From Hoplostethus atlanticus (taxonomy: Eukaryota; Chordata; Actinopteri; Trachichthyiformes; Trachichthyidae), in contig JAXDDX010000171.1 of NCBI GenBank assembly GCA_034670405.1, forward strand, positions 248,001-312,000: a DNA stretch of 64,000 bases. The letters run 5' to 3'. Below the pieces are notes generated by a model that had not been told where the DNA came from, searched no databases, and worked only from the letters and a program-made list of their open reading frames with translations. Below are positions 49,901 to 63,000 of this stretch, piece after piece. The translations under genes and the position numbers were made by a program. Within the stretch, counting starts at the first letter, position 1. Each line of letters starts with the position of its first letter.

Positions 49901-50365
49901 ATGGAAGAGGGCTCCGTTTCTCCGGTCTCCCCTGTGGATAGTCTGGTGACCAGCGAGGAGGAGCTGGACAGGCAGCAGAAGCGCTTCGGGAGGAAGAGGA
50001 GACACAGTAAAAAATCCAGCGAGGACAGCGGCAAAAAGCCGAGCCCGAGCAGCGCGCAGTCGTACGAGGAGCTGCAGAACCAGCGGGTGCTGGCCAACGT
50101 CCGCGAGCGGCAGCGGACCCAGTCGCTCAACGAGGCCTTCTCGTCTTTGCGCAAAATCATCCCCACGCTGCCGTCGGATAAACTCAGCAAGATCCAGACG
50201 CTGAAGCTCGCCTCCAGATACATTGACTTTCTGTACCAGGTGCTGCAGAGCGACGAGATGGACAACAAGATGTCCAGCTGCAGCTACGTCGCGCACGAGA
50301 GACTCAGTTACGCGTTCTCCGTGTGGAGGATGGAGGGCGCTTGGTCTATGTCAGCATCTCACTAG
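49901..50365 (+). CDS. twist2: Twist-related protein 2 (Twist2/Dermo1)
   Basis: The protein is a bHLH transcription factor of mesenchyme, dermis and bone precursors that dimerises with E proteins and binds CANNTG sites. It has 154 residues and starts [15 protein letters not shown], nearly as in mammalian TWIST2 (160 residues) and lacking the Gly-rich region of TWIST1. A basic stretch RKRR (31-34) is a likely nuclear signal. The bHLH spans about 61-112 ([15 protein letters not shown], then [20 protein letters not shown]). The C-terminal Twist (WR) box at 125-154, ending [12 protein letters not shown], is intact. The shortness comes from a reduced linker ([14 protein letters not shown]). The ATG has G at -3 and +4. 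Naming as twist2 rests on the N terminus and the asb1 synteny; a fish twist3 paralogue is the main alternative and is less likely. Confidence 0.95.
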   Translation: MEEGSVSPVSPVDSLVTSEEELDRQQKRFGRKRRHSKKSSEDSGKKPSPSSAQSYEELQNQRVLANVRERQRTQSLNEAFSSLRKIIPTLPSDKLSKIQTLKLASRYIDFLYQVLQSDEMDNKMSSCSYVAHERLSYAFSVWRMEGAWSMSASH

Positions 50366-50554
50366 CACCCAGAGACCTACGCTTAACGATGCCAAAGCGG
50401 TGGGTGGCACAAACAGCTTCTGTGCCAAAGAAACCCGTACTACCCGTAGTACTACTAGTAGTAGTATTAACATTAGTAGTAGATGTAGTGGACCAGTGCT
50501 AAATAAATTATTATATTTTCAGAATAAAATAAAAGGTGGGTAATCTGAGTTTAG
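50366..50554 (+). other. twist2: twist2 proximal 3' UTR with splice donors and poly(A) signals
   Basis: After the stop, AATAAA signals lie at 50502, 50523 and 50528. A strong donor TTAG|GTGAGT lies at 50554/50555, with weaker ones at 50399/50400 (GCG|GTGGGT) and 50535/50536 (AAAAG|GTGGGT). Twist genes are known to have an intron in the 3' UTR, so both a short unspliced and a spliced form are plausible. A (GTA)n-like run lies near 50445-50485. Confidence 0.5.
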
Positions 50555-52322
50555 GTGAGTTTACCCTCTACTATATCACTGAGTTGAAGTAATTTGAGAG
50601 CATTTTATAAGACAAATGCCAAATAAATGTGACACACAGCAGAGCTTTGGTTGAGAGCCTATAGGTTGAGATCATCAGCTCAGCAAAAGGTTAAAAAAAA
50701 TCAATCTTGGAAAACAAACAACAAAAACAAGCATGTAAAACCGCGCAAACATTATTTTTTGTCAAGGTTGTGACAGATTTCACACCAAAGGGCCCTCAGC
50801 ATCTTGCAAACATCCCACAGTGTGTGTCCGCACCTGGGTGCTGCGTTCAAGGCCCGGGCTTGACCTGGGTCAACACACATCAGTTCACCTGGCAGTTTTG
50901 GCCTCGTCTTTCCCCACTATTCCACGAGAAACTTGAAATACCTAAGGGGAAGTGGAAATTGAAACAATTAATTTATTATGAGAATACAATTAAGTAGGCG
51001 GGTTCATCTTAATGATGGTTTTGGAACGTTTTCACACGCCAGGCCAAAGGCTGGCTATAAACTACATGCTTCGCTGGCTGAAAGGGTAACAAACCGAGGC
51101 CGTTTCCGAGCTGTGGCCGACGTTTCACGACAACTCGAAAACACGTGAAATCCGCCAGTTGTGACTCCTTAACGACATTCTAAGAGTACCTGGCCCGCGC
51201 ACCAAAACGCAGCGGCCTTGCCATGCCATCACGGGTAATTTACATTCACAATGGAGCGCTTTCCTGTGCGGAGACCGCAGGAATGGGCAGCTCCGGCTGG
51301 ACCTGAAAGTTCAAGTCAGTGCTAGAGAAAAAAGGAGCTGTATTAACAACCAGTCAGGACTTTGTCACGGTGTTGTTGCACATCCGTAGCCTATACCCCG
51401 TTTATGTCTGGGGAGATGCAAGCACCATTTTTCTGCGCAATAGACCCAAACAACTGAGACTCAGTCAGGCGTCCCTATCATACACGACTCACAATCTGAT
51501 TATGAAACTGTTTGAGTTGGGCTATTTGCTTTTCCTTTCTCCACTGCGGTGATTTTTAGGGAATCATTCCTGTTGTGGGTTAGTCTGGAGCTGCCATGTC
51601 TGTGCGTAATTCTTAGCTGTGCGTGTTATTTGGTTATGGCAAGATGTTTGTTTTTTTCTTTTTTTACCACTTAGTCTAGGGTTAGGGTTAGTATACACTT
51701 GTGCTGGTCGTTTTTGTCGTTGCAAAGGAGAGCAAAGATCAAGGAAAATTGCCAGAAATCTATTTGGAAAATAGTTGTTTTTTTAAATCCTTTTTTAATT
51801 CTAGTAATCTATCACACTGAACACATGATAATATCCTGTCAGTCATCGGTAACTGCTCTACTTGTCCCCTTTTAGTCAATATGACAAATGACATTCGATG
51901 CAGCTAAGGCTTATGCCATATTCCATTATCCATTCTCCCTTCAAATAATTGGAACCAGGGCTTGTTTGGTTCTCACGGGCTGCAGTTTGCAGTCGTAACA
52001 GCTCATCAGCGCGAGGCTTTGTTGTCTTGTATAAACCAGAGGAAAGAAATAAACTTCATTATAGTGATTTGTGTAAGCATAGTCAGTTTGAAGGGGTGGC
52101 TGTTGTTTTTTTTTCCTTTCTTATATTCATTTATGCTGTCACCGCGTAAAACAAAAAGAACCAAGCAAAGCCTTGAATGAGTGTGGCTAACTCCTTTAAC
52201 CACCTCCGAAACTGGGATACTTTTAAAGGCATTCGTGGTATGAGGTCCGCAGAAAATATAATACATGTTGGGTTACGTGGTGAAAAATCAAGATTTTGTG
52301 TTTAGATTAAAATCGACAAGAA

Positions 52323-52359
<37 letters not shown>

Positions 52360-52860
52360 TTTCAGAAAATAATAAAATATCTAAAATATTTTTTCAAACG
52401 AACCTTCCAAGATCATTAGTGAACTTAGTGATATATCGAATTAATAACAGGCTATGTGTATTATTGCTCTGAAGCATGTTATCTTATCTGTAGGGCGTTG
52501 TCATTCCTCTTTAGTAATGAAAACGCCCGAATTTACTCAGGTGCTTTAAACTGCAGGCCAATGCAACTCCATGCTGTATTTCTTCGGCGCTATACATACA
52601 AAAAAACTAAACCCCTTTTTCTGCTATTGCCATGTGGTTTTACTTAGCGGCTAATAATTGATTCATTAATGACTTCCCATGCTAGGGAAGCCAGGGAATG
52701 TTTCACCAAAAAAAAAAATCTGATGTGCCACCCCAAAGAAAACACCCCAATCAAACATCAAAGATGTGACAAGTCTAACTCAAATGTATTATTTTGTATT
52801 TATTCCCACTATATTGATCATTGACGTCTCATGCACGCATCTCTTTCCTCCTTTCCACAG
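50555..52860 (+). other. twist2: probable twist2 3' UTR intron
   Basis: This 2.3-kb stretch lies between the donor after twist2 and the strong acceptor at 52839-52860. It holds an (AT)n tract (52326-52356), two TTAGGG-like words near 51670, and no gene. Confidence 0.45.
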
Positions 52861-53390
52861 ACTGTTTACTTCTACAAAGTACGAAGATATTTCTACGAGA
52901 CCGAAGGGATTATTGAAGAACCCATCAACCTCATCAAGGGCACGGCGGAAAGACGTAATGTGACACACAACCACAAACTCTTGGGAGAGTGTTTTGGATG
53001 CAGTCTCGCGACACCCTTGTGACGTTTTGGAACTGTTTTGTGACAGAGAGGGAAGGCAGACACGCACACACCCATGAACTGTGTAGGCCGAAGATGTTAT
53101 AGCGAATAGCCCGGATTTATGGCCTGTATTACAGCAAAGCCACCCTTTACCGTCTTATAGAGAGAGCTATATATTGTTTGTTTTTCAAAGACTTTAAACC
53201 AAAGTATATATATTATTGTACATACCTGTGTAAGTGCGCCTATTAGCCTGTAAAGGGACTAATGCAATTTAGAGTCATTCTTGAAATACGCTGCATGGAT
53301 TTATTTCACCGACTTTCTCTAGCAAGTCTCCAAACTCCGTCCAATGTACATTTTTGCTTATTTATTAAAAACATATTTTTTTGAAATATG
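52861..53390 (+). other. twist2: probable noncoding last exon of twist2
   Basis: A very strong acceptor (CTCTTTCCTCCTTTCCACAG ending at 52860) opens a stretch with 3' UTR character. ATTAAA at 53364-53369 lies near its end; further AATAAA signals at 53506 and 53517 give longer options. The first 160 nt are open in one frame, but this lies after the twist2 stop codon, so it would be untranslated. Confidence 0.5.
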
Positions 53391-54539
53391 TTGAGATGTA
53401 GTTGAATTCTTTTGATTTATGTGTCCACAGACTAGCTCTATAGCAGCTACAGTTGTCAGGCAAGCCAACAATTCTAAAAGGCAGATAAATAGGAATTGGA
53501 AGTCAAATAAACTCCCAATAAAAACAAGTCAAAACCATGCACGTGACCATATCAGACGTCATAAGGAAGGTGAAAAAAATCACTGTTGAGGGGTGCTAGC
53601 TTAAAAAACAATAACAAACCTCATACCTTCACTGCTATGTGTGAGACTTTGCTTCCCCCCTCCCCTCCTCTTGTTGTGAAAAGAAAACGCCGACTTAAGA
53701 ACTACCATTAAAAAAAATACCGCTTCATTAACTGGAGGAAATTCGAGCCAGTTTCAAACTCGGGCACATAAAATACTTGTCCGCTTAAATAACGAGTAAT
53801 CATTTAAAACGGCGATGCCTTGGGGCGGAGGGATATTTAACGAGCAGGGGAGCCCCAACCACCCCAGATAAGGACAATAACTCTCCGTCTATAGCTTTAC
53901 AAAAAAAACAAAAAAAAACAGACCCTAACTAGACGTCTTTAGAAATCCCTTTAAATCTTGACCCCGCAATCTCGACACGTTAAATTGTTTACATGTCATT
54001 TTCCCAGACGCGGTTAGATGCAATCTAAACAGTGAAAGGAGCTCATTGTTGAATGCTGTATAGTCTGTTTAGAGAACTGTAGGCTCCTGTTGATGTGAAC
54101 ACCAACTCTTCAGTGCAATAAAACCCTGCTTAAGTCTGATAGACTTTCTCTATCATTATTATTGCATTGTGCAATACAATTTATAAGGGTCGAACTTTAA
54201 ATATAATATATAGTTATATAATAATGAGTTTTGGTGAGGGGCCCATCATCCAACTTTTGTCTTGACTTTGTGGAGATGAAATTTTAAGATCGTCTTGGTG
54301 GATGTCTGCTTCGATAAAAACACCTGCCATCCTCCATGCTCTGCAGTGAAAGGATCCAGAGTGGATCCAGCAGCTCACTCACCGACACACCCAGGGTACA
54401 GCAGAGGATTACCCCATCTTTTTACTTGCAGAGTTTACCCACATTTTAGCCTGACATAAATCTGCACGACCAAAATAAAAATCCACATTATACGTCATCA
54501 ACAAGATGTTTTATTTTGCTTTTCTGAAAATAGAATTTT

Positions 54540-54790
54540 TATGTCAGCGGTCATGATGCTTTATGATGATGGTTCAGCCACCTTTTTATTTACTGCTGCG
54601 CCACAAGGCCACGAGGCCATTGGCCGCACTTGCCCAGCCCCTTTGAAATAAGAGCAAAACCGTAAAGGATTCATTGCAGACCTGTGATTTTCTAATTGAG
54701 TGATTTATCTCGTGGATTTGCAGCGTGATATTGTGATCTCTGTGACTAATTCCAATCTTGCTGGTTACAAGGATGAAATGACCCCTCCCT
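54540..54790. promoter_or_regulatory. candidate conserved noncoding element downstream of twist2
   Basis: The block is rich in developmental-enhancer-like words (TTTTCTAATTGAGTGATTTA, GTGACTAATTCCAATC, CCCTTTGAAATAAGAG) and free of repeats. It lies 4.2 kb after the twist2 stop codon. No conservation test was made. Confidence 0.28.
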
Positions 54791-56399
54791 GCGTGGTATG
54801 GATTTTAGAGGTAGAGCTTTAAGTGACAGGACCGGTTAATATTGTTTAAGCTGAATTTACACGACAGAAAAACACGTCTAAACAGGGGAAAGGTCAGTTT
54901 GTGGTCATGTGAAGATGAAATCTGGAAGCCTATAACAAAGGGTAAAATCAATTTTAGTAATCTAAAGCCACATAAAATGTCCTCTGACTTCTACAAAAGA
55001 AAAATCCCTCGCAATGACATGGGAAATCTGTTCTTTCAACTTGGAAAACCTATCCAGAACTTTCCAGAGAACATGGATCAACCTGGGCTATACCTTTGCG
55101 CAGAATCTATTGAAATCTCTCGTCTCGACTTGTGGCACGGTGGTCCCGTATGGTGTTGGGCAAGCCGTCCCACCTAGACCCACTTATCCGTAGGAGCCCG
55201 TTTGATACCCGCTCATTATCCCGGGCCCTCACAGCCAAGCGGCAGAGAATCACCCGGGGGCCACTGCTCCAGCGGTGCGAGAAACCCCAGATGTTTCCCG
55301 TAAAATCAGATGGAAAAAGCTACAAAATTTTAATTTGCAGTAAAAAAAAAGAAAAAAAGAAAAAGAAAGGGGGGATAAAGTAAAGGTTTACGCTCTTGTG
55401 CGCCTCAAACCCAATCCCGTTGTTCATCTGGTTCGCTTAAAAACCCCAAGGTTAGCCTACACCACTTTTCTTTCTCTTTCAATTTCTTTTTTTTGCTGGG
55501 ACTTCAAATAGGCCAATACTTCAAATAAGTATTGATCTCTCTTTCTCTCTCTCTGCGTGTTTTGCAGAATGATGTTATTAAAGACCTTTCATACTGTCTT
55601 TGGTTGTAGATGTAGACAATAGGGTCTTCTACATAAGTGAGGATCTTTTGGTATATTGCTGAAATGTTCAAATGGAGAAAAGAGAGGTCATAATAACCAT
55701 TATTGTTCAGTTAAAGAGCAGAAGAAGGAACCAGCTATAATGAATAATGAAACACATCCAAAACACTACACATCTGTTGTTTTGTACAATATAAACATTA
55801 CTTGCAGTTCTTGGCTCAATATATCTAAAACATAGAGAATCCAGTCAGAAAAGGGTATTTTTCAACCAAGGGCGTAGGGTTATTGTTTAAAGGTGTTCAG
55901 ATTACTTAGAATTTTTCTGCTGCATTTCATGAGGGTTTCCAAAATTATTGGAAAAAATTCTTTCAGTTGCACCTGCTCTGGCCTGGCCAGATACTACACT
56001 GACAGTATTTCCTCCCATAATTATTCTTTCCTATCGAAGTAGACCCTGAGTGGTAGGAGTGATATCGGCACCTTTTGAAAGTGCATCTGCAGCTGCATCT
56101 TGGGACGTTAAACGTGCAGCTGAAACAGGTACTGACAGTTCCAGAAACCTCTTCATGTAGAAGCACTACGCAGTATTAGGTAGTGCATGGAATTCCCCCC
56201 ACGCTGAATCAGATACACAAAGCTGCTCAGCGGCAGAGGGACCTGGCAGAGGCTTCGACCGCCGAGGCTGAAAAAAGGAATCTGGCCTTTCTCTTGCGCT
56301 CCTCTCTTCCTTCCCCTTCATGCCATCGTTTAATCAAGGTCCCTAAGACTTTGATCCCACACAAGAAGGGCCCCCCTCGACATTATCATCAGGGCCTCA

Positions 56400-56775
56400 G
56401 GGGCCGGAGGTTGTTGTTTTGTTTTTTTCAACCATTATTTATCCAGGGAGGGTTTACATGTCTTAGCAACACTAGTGAAGTCGTCCCCAGACCCCAGAGG
56501 GCTTGGGTTCCATTCCCCTGCGTCCACACCTGTTGAAGTATCCTTGAGCAAGATGCTTAACTTCCTACCTGCTGCTGGATGCGTGTTTGTGCTGAATTTG
56601 GATATGGAGATGTTAGATGTGTCCCTTCACCTGGACCCATACCTCTCAGCTCATCCAGGGAAGGGCCTAATCTCTGATCTTCTGTCTTTTCAAGTTCAGT
56701 AGGTAGAGCGTGGCACGGACACTACTGGAGCCAACCCCCCCCCTTTGTGATAAAAGTGTCCACCAAATGGCATCT
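56400..56775 (+). repeat. composite degenerate LINE/SINE copy
   Basis: AACCATTATTTATCCAGGGA matches the start of the dispersed family at 6005 and 28880. It is followed by TATCCTTGAGCAAGATGCTT and, at 56731, GTGATAAAAGTGTCCACCAA, which resemble the ends of L2-like tails. The whole may be one old element. Confidence 0.45.
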
Positions 56776-57003
56776 CTTCTGTCCTGTCCTGTCTTCTCTG
56801 CCCCCCCCAGGTCTCTCTTCACCATAGGGCTGTTTCCTGACTCAGGGAGCTGAGAACTGGACAGAAGGCTGGGTTAAGAACGCCAGGGTGGACCCAACAG
56901 GGGAGGAAGTTACCAATCAGAATAACTCACCCTAGCTAGGCCATAGAGTGTGTGTTTGAGCAAGTTGAGAGAATATTCCCTGGTGTACGTGTCTGCACTG
57001 TAT

Positions 57004-57035
<32 letters not shown>

Positions 57036-57107
57036 TGAACTTCAGTCTCCGAACAGGTTTACAGCACATTTTCTCCTCAGGCATCTTCTTTGGTCCTTCT
57101 GGTCCCA

Positions 57108-57111
<4 letters not shown>

Positions 57112-57165
<54 letters not shown>

Positions 57166-57195
57166 ACACACGTACACACGTACACACGCACACAA
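57112..57195. repeat. CA microsatellite with CGTACACA variant units
   Basis: A (CA)n run of about 25 units followed by ACACGTACACACGTACACA-type units. A (GT)n run at 57010-57035 lies just upstream in opposite orientation. Confidence 0.96.
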
Positions 57196-57329
57196 CCACA
57201 CTGCTTTTTATTCATTTGTTCCAGCCCATCCCAAATCCCCCCCCCACTACCTCCCTCTTTCCAGGCCGTCCATCCTCTGCACCTTAGGTTGTGAAACTTG
57301 ATTAGTCTCCAGGCCTGGGGGTCACTGTC

Positions 57330-57331
<2 letters not shown>

Positions 57332-57375
<44 letters not shown>

Positions 57376-57416
57376 CGGGGAGGTGGGTGACAGGCCAGAC
57401 CCCCCCCCCCCCCCCT
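57332..57416. repeat. GT microsatellite and C homopolymer
   Basis: (GT)n from 57332 to 57373, then about fourteen consecutive C at 57401-57414. Confidence 0.96.
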
Positions 57417-60089
57417 TCACTTTTGCTCTTCATTAGCACCAGTCACGACTGGGGGAGTCAGCAGAGGTCAGTGGGTCGCGCCAGTACAGGAGCCCGCGCT
57501 CTCGCTCTTGCTCTCTCAAACTGCATCCATTGCATCCATTCCCGTTCGCTGTTTCATCCAAGATCAGTTCTGCATGAGACATATTCAGAGGCAGAAAGAC
57601 TATTGATAATAAATTCACTGAGGAAGCACTGTGAACTCAAAAGTACTCAGCTACTTTGCAGCAAAAACGTACGTTCCAAAAAGCATCATGCCGGAGAACA
57701 TCTCTGAGTGAGGCGGTGCAACAAATTACCAGTTTGGCCATGTATTGGATGAAAGAGTTTATGAAAGCCCCCTAGTGGCAGCCCGGTGAAACACACAAGC
57801 TATTTATTATACAGGCAAGAAGAATCATGTAACCACAGCTTCCATCTGAAAACACAAACACAACTTTTATTTTAGATAAGAACAATAATAAGACTAGTAC
57901 CTATCCAGCTGTCAAGCTTTGATCCCTTACGTAACTCAAAGATGTGTCTTTGCTTTCATAAAGTTAACTTTAAAATGCATATAAATCCAAATATCTGGTA
58001 ATACGTTCCTTATGTTTTACAGTCTCTTTACTGGCCTGGGGGAATCGCACCGATCCCTTGATCCCGCCATTTTTGATCTGGCGTTCAGTCACCTGTTACA
58101 CACGTACAATGTCAAGGACTCCATCCAAGTAAAGCAAATCAACATAGAAATCTGTGGTGTCTCTTGGCTTTCTTGTGCGTTCCGCGGCCCTTTCTCTCGT
58201 CTTAACACCAGACTAAACCCACAGGCAAGACAAGCAAACGCTACGCAGTTTTTCAAATACACTGCATGGATCACGAGACCCGTCCGGTGGAAAAAGCACT
58301 GTGAGCGGTCAACACACTACCGCCGTGTACGTTTCCATTGTTCCCCGAATTCACACGAAAGGACATCAAATGAGTGAAGGGAACAAACTAAATTGGTGTG
58401 ATGAACTAGCTAAAGCATTGCCAATTCGGTTTTTCTTTTTTTCCTGGTGTGAGTATGCTCTGTATGTGTTGGGGGACCTGCAAAGTCTATCTGGCAAGCA
58501 ACCTCCTGACACACACACACAGAGCCCCGATGCAGTAATAGAAATCACTCCTGTTGCCTTTTGGGGGCTGAAGCGTTGGCCCCTTGTGTTGTAATTTGAA
58601 AATGTAATTCCAAAAGGAGAAAAATGTGACACTAACTATCAAAATTGGATTGATTGCAGAATTCTAAAACAAATTCTGGTGCTTTTTAGCTTTTGTTTTC
58701 TCGTTAAAAATGAGTTTTAACGAAGACTTGACTGGCTCATCTCGATTTTGTAATCAACTTTTAAATTTTTTTTTTTTATTGTACGTATTGCATTTTGGAA
58801 CAGAACTCCTCCTGCCTGTGTGTGTGTGTCACATGGTCCAAAAATCATTCTAATAACTCTGATCTGTAATTAGTCGCTCTTGTCATCCCATGCAGCTGGC
58901 CAAAGCCTCATTGCCATTTACAGTCAGTCCAACCTGCAATTAAAAAGCACGGCGACGAGTGCAGTCGGGAAAAGAAGGAAGCGCCTCTTTCTTTTTTACG
59001 AACGCGGGTGGCCGGGTAATGACAGAGCTAACTGACAACGCCAGGGGCGGCGAGGAGATGAGCAAGGCGAAGGGAGCTACCGCAGACCCAGAATGTCATT
59101 GTGGGGAAACGAGAGGAAAAATAGACGGGGGTTTTTCCCAAAGATTTTGATTCCGACTGACATTGCGGTCCTTTGTTGTGGGGGGGGGGAAGAGTCAGCC
59201 ATCTTGTGGGCTGGCCTTTAGGAGAGCGAGAGGGGGGGGGTGGGTTGAAGTAGCAGGGGTTCCACCCTTACTTCGACCTGACCTCACCGAAAGGTCACGG
59301 AGGTCGAGATGGACGGTCTTGCAACGGGAGCAAGTCGTTAAAAGAGTGTCCTGAGCCGCCGAGGGACCCTAAAAAAGAAAAAAAGAGGACGCCCTTGCTT
59401 GCTTTTACGTCACCCTTCTGGACTCCTGGGCGCCCTCGGAGACCCTTCGGCCATCTGCGAGACGGTAAATATTGTCCCTCATGTCTCCGTTTACCCCGTT
59501 CCTTCAGAGCCAGAGATGCGGTCCGGTTCGTTTGCCTGCAACTTCTGTTTCAAACCTCCTTGATTTATGAAGTTCCTGAGCGGCCTATACAAAGCCTGAG
59601 GCGGTGGTATTTGCGCTACGTCTTCTCTGAATTCAGACGGCGGAGCAGTAGGACATGTGTGTTTATTTGAGAGAGCTGAAGCGGGCTTTGGTCATGTTTG
59701 CGTTTGGAATGTTGTCTTAACGTTAGTTCCACCACCGACAGGGATTCACTGCTGTTTGTTTGGACACTAGCACACCACCTCTGACCTTTCCAAATGGGTG
59801 GCTGATCCTGTTGGGAGCTACTGGGGGGTGGGGGGGTTCCACTCCTACTATGCTGCCTCCTTCTGGATCAAAGCAGAAGCACAAGGAAGGGACAGGGTCA
59901 CTGTGACTGATGCACTAGACAGGGAGATACTTTATCAATCCTTGATGTGAGCTGTTGTTACATTACAGTGTATTACAGCTTTTTATTCTAGTGTGACATT
60001 GAATATGTGTATGCATGTGTATGAATATGTTTTTGCAATGAAAAACAGCAACCCAACCTCACCCTTGATATAAAAACCAGACTCTTGTT

Positions 60090-63000
60090 TTTTTTCAAAA
60101 CAATACTTTATATCGTAGATGTCAAAGACAACATATTAAGAGCAAAGGTTCCAGAGAAAAAAAAAAGTACTATTTCTGTAACAATGGGGGAGCAAGTGAA
60201 AAACAAACAATAATAATAATTAAAAAAAATAATATGCATTTTATACATTTGTAAACCTAGAGTTGTTTCTTTTTGAACCACAGTGGTCATAGATATAACT
60301 GGCTTATTTAGTGGAATGGACCATAACAATGATAGACCAGGCATCTGGATCGAGCCCTTTGATAAGTCCAGATGTGACAAAGAACAGAAATCTCGCCCCC
60401 TACCAAACCGAAATCTTGCCTGGTGTAAAAAAACAAAAAACAATTGGTCTATTCTGTTGTTCACATAGCTGCTCCCTAAAACAAGGTTTTTCTACATAAA
60501 TACAATAAAATCTATTGTCTGTGTTACAAGATAGTGCTAGATAAAAGATGTTATTTTTAAATATTCAATTTAAGTCAGTTCTATTACAGATAAAGAATGG
60601 AAAGCAAAAACAAAAACAAAATCAGAGAGGGACGCGACAGTTTGGATATAAGTACGAGTGTCCTTCAGTGCTAAATCCCTTGGTGCAGATATGTGACAGA
60701 CAGCTGGGTAGGCGGTGCATGCGGAACGTACGAATCATGCAGAGAGAGAGAGAGAGAGAGAGAAGAGGCAGGGCGGGAGAGGAATGGAGAGGAGGAATGA
60801 CCAGGCCACCTCAATAAACCGCAGACACAATCCCCACCTCAGGCCTGGCCTTGCACGCATTCAAGACTACCTGTGAAGAAAAGATGGGGTAGCGCTCACG
60901 GGGAATATCTCATGGAGTGTGTTCGCATGCACAGCGCGTATCCCAGGTTAAAGGGGAATTCCGGTATTTTTACTTCCAATAACAATCTGATCCTGTCAGT
61001 GGCAAAAACAAGCACTTTTAGTGGACGTACTTTGATCGGCTCACTTGCCCCTGCGGATTACGTTGCAGCAATAGCAGCTGTTTCGCCGACTGAGGCGATC
61101 TACTGGAGCAATTCCAAAACTTTTTGTACCTATTTTGCAGTATAAATGATGAATTTGTGCAAATAGAGCCCAGGTTTAAAAATACCAGGAATTCCCCTTT
61201 AAGCTCATATTCTGGATTTGTGTGCATCGTTGTATCCCAACCACAAATACACCCACCTAAATACACAAATTTACCATTTGAGCTTATTTCAGCCATGTAT
61301 GTCTTTGGGCTAAGATGGGTTTTGGGAAACGCTGCCCTGGCTGGTATGCTTGAAACAGTGTGTGTGTGTAGGTGTTGGATGGAAGTCGAATGTACAGAAA
61401 GATTACATATTTTGACATATCGTTCACGTGAGCATCGGTCTAAAATAAAACTAAATATTGAGTGCTCTGTAATGACCCTCTACAAAAGCTTATACTATAG
61501 TGATCTCTCGTGTACTCTTTGTTAAACCTAATTTCCTGCATTCCAGGATTGGTCTCGCGACTTTCCAAAGTGGAAGATGACACACGACGTGGGGAAAACG
61601 AGTCTTGAAATGACCTTTCACCTGTGCGGCCATCTGCTGGAGCCGTTTGAAGAGACGCCGGATAGGTGAAATTAGCAGCGGTGGGCAATCTGCTGGTTCG
61701 GGTCAACTCCCGGGACAGGAGGGCACCGTCACTCGACCGCTGGGTGTCCAGACGACAAGTCTCCGTTACAGCTACCGCGGTCTTCAAAGCTGTGTGTAGA
61801 GGACAGACGGTATAACCGGGGATTTGTTTCTTTACGTATCCCTCTATGGACTGTTGCAGGGATCGAACCCGGCCACTCGTAGCTGATAAATGAAGTTGTT
61901 CATGGGAACTTGATCCATTTAAAGCATTGCTTGTTTAAATTAAGATCTTCTGCAATCCTGGGTGTAGCCCCGTCCAGTTCAATCCCACCCTTCCCTTCTT
62001 CTCTCATTCTTCCTAAGATGCTGGAGGATGAACTTGTCAACTGCCCTCTACACTTGAGTAAGATAAAGGAACTCAGATCGGAATGATGTTTGTGTTTCCT
62101 GGAAAAAAAAAACCCATCTCAGATCTCCACTTTGGTCATTTTGAGATTGATATTGTAAGTAAGATAGTTTGGATATGTGTGTGTTTGGGGTGAGTGGTGG
62201 GCAATGGCACTCCTAACAGTATTATGGCATCAATGGGATGGATGAAGCCAAAAAGCCAGTCGTCGAAAGACAAAGAGACAACCAATGAGATGCTACGTTA
62301 CTCAGCACGCGACCAACTGTAACCAGGGACAGCAAGCGGTGCCTTCGGTAACACCCTATAAAAGGGCCTAAGTGAGACCCATGAAAAATATCACCTTGCA
62401 ATACTAACTTCAAAAACAAGATCGTAATATTTCATTATATATATAATATACTTTTCATATATAAATCTACTATGAACAGACAGTAAATACACAATTGTTG
62501 GAATCATTATACAAAGTAGAAATATTTGCATCCCCTGCCCTCCCGCAAAAACCCTGAACCCAGAACCCATAGCAATGTCATGTCCACAAAAAAAAACTGA
62601 ATCTGAACCCTCACTCATTGTGAAGCATGTCAGCTGTACAATGTACAATTTAACAGAGAGACAGACAGCGAAGAGAGAGAGAGAGAACAAAGTATACAAA
62701 ATAACAGGAAAAAACACATAAAAAAGTACAAAAACAGTCACTGGAGTCCACTTAAAAGAGACGGCAACAGGAATACCCTGAAGATCAATGTCCTGTGTAC
62801 AGTAAACAACAGCAAACAACCACAGCGCTCTGTTTCCTGGTTCGCTGAAGAAGAAGATAAATATGCAATTGGCTATTCGAAACAGATGTGGAAGAAGGTA
62901 GCTCGCCGGGAGGCAAAACGTATGTTGAAAGATGGCGAGGGGCAGGGCAGGAAAGCGCCGGTGGCGGCTGGTGCATCTCAAAACTCACTGGCCGCTTTCA

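Larger units (their letters stand above)
53391..60089. other. intergenic DNA between twist2 and the candidate hdac4 3' end
   Basis: No coding gene is recognised. The content is a complex block at 54540-54790, the repeat at 56400-56775, microsatellites at 57.0-57.4 kb, and GC-rich sequence at 58930-59700. Frames such as 54842-55177 lack motifs. Confidence 0.5.

Noticed and set aside
51668-51690. TTAGGG-like interstitial telomere repeat
   Set aside because: Only about two units are present, and a similar pair occurs near 32412. This is within chance.
52861-53022. Open frame in the distal twist2 exon as a C-terminal extension
   Set aside because: The twist2 stop codon precedes the splice donor and the Twist box ends normally at SASH, so the exon would be untranslated.
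54842-55383. Two overlapping 83-111 codon frames
   Set aside because: No ATG-led conserved protein, no splice context and no family resemblance.
55963-56166. Cysteine-rich 67-codon minus-strand frame
   Set aside because: No conserved spacing of cysteines recognised; alternative frames are equally open. Possibly an old repeat.
61440-61787. 115-codon minus-strand frame
   Set aside because: Serine/arginine-rich without a recognised domain, and no acceptor or donor tying it to a gene. Not accepted as an hdac4 exon.
62391-62981. 196-codon minus-strand open frame
   Set aside because: Rich in Phe, Leu, Ile and Tyr as expected from U-rich UTR sequence. No domain, splice context or partner exons. 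It lies in the candidate hdac4 3' UTR.
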